Shown: in pieces, positions 61,316 through 64,000 of the stretch
Layout: every line of letters begins with the position of its first letter
Position numbering within the stretch: position 1 is the stretch's first letter
Assembly: GCF_001676785.2 (NCBI RefSeq)
Contig: NZ_CP015910.2
Span: 2,542,001-2,606,000 of the forward strand
DNA length: 64,000 nt
Direction of reading: 5' to 3'
From: Brachyspira hyodysenteriae ATCC 27164
GTDB lineage: Bacteria; Spirochaetota; Brachyspiria; Brachyspirales; Brachyspiraceae
The notes under the pieces: model-generated
Databases searched by the model: none
What the model was told of the DNA's origin: nothing
What the model saw: the letters and a program-made list of their open reading frames with translations, nothing else
Translations under genes and position numbers: made by a program

Positions 61316-61579
61316 ATGGAATATATTATAGTAGTATCGGCGTTTATTGTTATAGGAATCATTGTTAGTTTAGTATTCGGTAAAATACTTAAAATAAAAG
61401 TATTTGGCGGTTGGGTTATGATGTTTCTTATAGCAACTGTCGGTGCTCTGCTTGGATCATACTATTTACCTAGATTAAGCAATATACAATATATAAAAAT
61501 AAATTTATCATCTGCGATATTAGGATCTTTTATATTGGTGATTCTTTTATATATATTTACTCCTAAATCTTTAAAATAA
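61316..61579 (+). CDS. Small three-helix membrane protein
   Basis: An 87-residue, very hydrophobic protein with three predicted membrane helices and Gly-rich helix contacts (ATVGALLGSYYLP). The pattern resembles the GlsB/YeaQ/YmgE (transglycosylase-associated) family, although similarity is weak by eye. AGAGG precedes the ATG, about 26 nt after the GAF-domain gene, and map follows after 12 nt, so all four genes from 55725 may form one transcript. Confidence 0.6.
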   Translation: MEYIIVVSAFIVIGIIVSLVFGKILKIKVFGGWVMMFLIATVGALLGSYYLPRLSNIQYIKINLSSAILGSFILVILLYIFTPKSLK

Positions 61580-61591
61580 GGATATAAATAC

Positions 61592-62389
61592 ATGTTCATA
61601 AAAGAAGTAAGAGAAATAGTAAAACCTAGTATAAAAGATGAAGATGCTATAGAAAATATAAGAAAAGCAGCTGAAATAGCACAAAATTCTATTGACTTGG
61701 CATTTAAACTTTGTATGTCAGGAGTAAGAGCCTCTAAAGTAGATAAGGAAGTAGAAAAATATATAAAATCACAAAATGCCTACCCTGCCAATTTTGAAGT
61801 TCCTGATTACGGATTTGCTACAAGCATATCAAGCGGAAATGAAATAGCACATGGAAGACCTACAAATAATAAAATACTTGTTCATGGTGAGCCTGTATGC
61901 GTTGATGTAGGAGTTAAATATAATGGATATTATGCTGATTGTGCTAGAACTATAGTTATAGAAGGCGGTATGGGTTCTGTAAATCATAGAGCTTATAAAC
62001 TTATAGATGCTTGCAAAAAATCTTTAGAATATGGTATTTATAAATTAAGACCTAATGTGCTTTTAAGCGAATATGGAAGAACTGTTGAAAATAAAGTTCA
62101 TGAATACGGATTCAGCGTAATAAAATCGCTTACAGGACATGGCGTAGGCTATGAATATCATGAAGCTCCTTATATATTTAATTTTTATCATCCTAATAAT
62201 GATGTTGCATTAGAACCTAATATGGTGCTTGCATTAGAGCTTATGATAACAAATGGTACAGATAAATACGAAAAAGAAAAAGACGGCTGGACTTTATCAA
62301 CTCCTGATTATTCTTTAGCTGTTCATTTTGAGCATACTGTTTTAATCACTCAAACTGGTGTAGAAATTCTCGGTATAAAAAAACAATAA
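61592..62389 (+). CDS. map: Methionine aminopeptidase, type I
   Basis: Removes the initiator Met from nascent proteins. The 265-residue protein has all five metal ligands: Asp in VCVDVGV, Asp in YYADCART, His in TGHGVGYEYHE, Glu in LALELM and Glu in HFEHTVLIT; the substrate-side His is in AHGRP, where most type I enzymes read HGIP. The segment before the fourth ligand (LALELM rather than the usual ftIEPm) is a variant. AAGGA precedes the ATG. Confidence 0.92.
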   Translation: MFIKEVREIVKPSIKDEDAIENIRKAAEIAQNSIDLAFKLCMSGVRASKVDKEVEKYIKSQNAYPANFEVPDYGFATSISSGNEIAHGRPTNNKILVHGEPVCVDVGVKYNGYYADCARTIVIEGGMGSVNHRAYKLIDACKKSLEYGIYKLRPNVLLSEYGRTVENKVHEYGFSVIKSLTGHGVGYEYHEAPYIFNFYHPNNDVALEPNMVLALELMITNGTDKYEKEKDGWTLSTPDYSLAVHFEHTVLITQTGVEILGIKKQ

Positions 62390-62510
62390 AAAATAATTAT
62401 TATTCTTTTAATAAAATCTCAATTTAATTCTTTACTAATAATTCAATAATATAGAAAGTTTATCAAAAATAATATATACTAGTACAAATTAAATTTTAGG
62501 AATATATATA

Positions 62511-63620
62511 ATGGGAAGCGTATTTGGAAATAATATTAAATTAAGTTTATTCGGAGAATCTCATGGAGAAGCTATAGGCTGTGTTATAGACGGATTTCCT
62601 TACGGAATTAATATAGATAATGATTTTATAGACAGTGAAATGGACAGAAGAAGAGCTAAAAATGCAAAGCTCACAACAGCAAGAAATGAAGCCGATAAAG
62701 CAGAAATATTATCAGGAATACTTGAAGGTAAAAGTACAGGTATGCCGATAGCCGCAATCATAAGAAATGAAAACAAAAGAAGCGGAGATTATTCTAATTT
62801 AAAAACACTTCCTAGACCTTCGCATAGTGATTATACTGCAATGCTAAGATATGACGGATTCAATGATATAAGAGGCGGCGGACATTTCTCAGGAAGACTT
62901 ACTGCTCCTTTAGTATTTGCAGGTGCTTTGGCAAAATTGGCATTGAAAGAAAAATTTGATATTAATATAGCAGCTCATATAAAACAAATATACAATATAA
63001 AAGATAAATATCCTAATAATGTTTTTCCAACTTATGAAGAGTTTACTCATAATTATAATAAAGAATTAAGTGTATTTGATAATGAAGCTATGGATAAAAT
63101 GATAAAAACTATTGAAGAAGCCAAAATGAATATGGACTCAGTAGGAGGTATTATAACTGCTGCCGTATTTAATATGCCTGCAGGATTCGGAGATCCTTTT
63201 TATTCATCTATAGAAAGCAGAATAGCTCAGTCTATATTTGCTGTGCCTGCTGTAAAGGGAATAGACTTCGGACTTGGATTTGACTTTGTTAATTATAAAG
63301 CAAGCGAATGTAATGATGCTTACACTATAAAAAATGATAATAATATAAAAAGAGTTGAAACAAAAACTAATAATAATGGCGGTATATTAGGCGGTATATC
63401 AAATGGAATGCCTATAGTAGTTAATGTAGTTATAAAGCCTACCCCATCAATATCAAAAGAACAATTAACTTTGAATATAGAAACAAAAGAAGAAGAAACT
63501 CTTGTAATTAAAGGACGTCATGATCCATGCATAGCTGTAAGGGCTGTAGCTGTTATAGAATCTGCCATTGCTGTTTCAATACTTGATTTATGTTTGGATA
63601 TGAAAGGAAAATTGATTTAA
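62511..63620 (+). CDS. aroC: Chorismate synthase
   Basis: AroC converts 5-enolpyruvylshikimate-3-phosphate to chorismate, the last common step of aromatic synthesis, using reduced flavin. Signatures are FGESHGEAIGC at the N-terminus, GMPIAAIIRN, RPSHSDYTAM with the catalytic His, DIRGGGHFSGRLTA, and GRHDPCIAVRA near the end. At 369 residues the length is normal. AGGA precedes the ATG. The 120 bp upstream show no clear terminator or promoter. No other aro gene is nearby. Confidence 0.95.
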   Translation: MGSVFGNNIKLSLFGESHGEAIGCVIDGFPYGINIDNDFIDSEMDRRRAKNAKLTTARNEADKAEILSGILEGKSTGMPIAAIIRNENKRSGDYSNLKTLPRPSHSDYTAMLRYDGFNDIRGGGHFSGRLTAPLVFAGALAKLALKEKFDINIAAHIKQIYNIKDKYPNNVFPTYEEFTHNYNKELSVFDNEAMDKMIKTIEEAKMNMDSVGGIITAAVFNMPAGFGDPFYSSIESRIAQSIFAVPAVKGIDFGLGFDFVNYKASECNDAYTIKNDNNIKRVETKTNNNGGILGGISNGMPIVVNVVIKPTPSISKEQLTLNIETKEEETLVIKGRHDPCIAVRAVAVIESAIAVSILDLCLDMKGKLI

Positions 63621-63704
63621 TAGCATATTTATACAGTATTAAAAATTTGTAATTAATGAAAAATTGTATATACTATATAAAATAAAAACATTATAGGATA
63701 TTAA

Positions 63705-64000
63705 GTGAAGAAAATATTTACAGATATACCTCATCCGATAAAAGAAATAGCAAGAATATTATATGTTGAAGGCTTTCAGTGTTTTTTAGTAGGCGGTGCA
63801 GTTAGAGATTCTATAATGGGCATCACTCCGCATGAATATGATATAACTACAGATGCAAGACCAGAGGACGTACAAAGAATATTTAAATATACTATCCCAA
63901 CAGGCATCAAGCATGGAACTATACTTGTAATTATAGAAGATATGCATGTGGAAATAACAACTTTTAGAAGCGATGGAAATTACAGTGACGGAAGACATCC
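63705..64000 (+). CDS. CCA tRNA nucleotidyltransferase / poly(A) polymerase family (5' part)
   Basis: The first 98 codons of a class II nucleotidyltransferase; the gene continues past the window. It starts at a GTG with AGGA 6 nt upstream. The nucleotidyltransferase signature is complete (FLVGGAVRDSIMG, then TDARPEDVQRIF, TGIKHGTI, and TTFRSDGNYSDGRHP), with one oddity: where most members have D-x-D after the GG motif, this reads HEYDITT, with Glu in the first acidic place. The enzyme adds CCA to tRNA 3' ends; both tRNAs in this window lack encoded CCA, so it is needed. Confidence 0.88.
   Translation, partial: MKKIFTDIPHPIKEIARILYVEGFQCFLVGGAVRDSIMGITPHEYDITTDARPEDVQRIFKYTIPTGIKHGTILVIIEDMHVEITTFRSDGNYSDGRH

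Overview
The window is a very AT-rich (I estimate about 27% G+C), gene-dense stretch of a spirochaete chromosome, most probably Brachyspira. The supports are the A/T-biased codon use, GGAG-type ribosome sites, a FliM/FliY/FliL flagellar switch cluster, a diderm outer-membrane set (tamB, bamA, skp-like, lpxD), and CheX, MCP and HD-GYP signalling genes. No prophage, transposase, CRISPR array or rRNA was seen. The genus is inferred from content and composition, not from a database match.

Layout: 1-13.3 kb holds mostly housekeeping and accessory genes: a MATE exporter, a pair of PepSY-like secreted or small proteins, an MBL hydrolase, DUF1848, tilS, NUDIX, an alpha/beta hydrolase, an SPFH protein, comF, a HAD phosphatase and two orphan PTS EIIA genes. 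13.5-22.2 kb is the envelope cluster tamB-bamA-skp-lpxD. 22.3-30.5 kb carries an MCP, a DUF6506-like gene, tRNA-Leu(TAA), yajC-secD-secF and a double SWIM-finger protein. 30.6-35.9 kb is a lysine/diaminopimelate cluster of the N-acetyl type, with its own promoter and a possible leader ORF. 36-39.1 kb is fliL-fliM-fliY plus an extra fliN-like gene. pyrR follows.

39.9-61.3 kb is the unusual part. A minus-strand gene encodes a 2862-residue, Glu/Asp-rich protein built from five tandem-repeat arrays, preceded by a small SLBB-domain membrane protein. At 55.7-61.3 kb on the plus strand, two adjacent membrane proteins share the layout N-terminal membrane segment, extracytoplasmic sensor, second membrane segment, acidic tail. 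The second carries repeats containing the same EMKEY(S/T)DEELLD motif as the giant protein and ends in a GAF-like domain. Between the two blocks lie cheX, an HD-GYP protein, a membrane protein, tRNA-Leu(CAA), a receiver-like protein lacking its phospho-acceptor Asp, and an NtrY-like kinase. The window ends with map, aroC and the start of a CCA-adding enzyme.

The strongest new signals are four. First, a GC-rich 200-nt stretch at 55.4-55.6 kb has a sigma70 promoter at one end, a U-tract at the other and pairing 5' and 3' ends, so it looks like an unannotated structured RNA. Second, the acidic-repeat motif is shared between two large, differently built proteins. Third, a dispersed intergenic element occurs twice with its core inverted relative to its ends. 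Fourth, a perfect G-quadruplex motif stands in otherwise AT-rich DNA.
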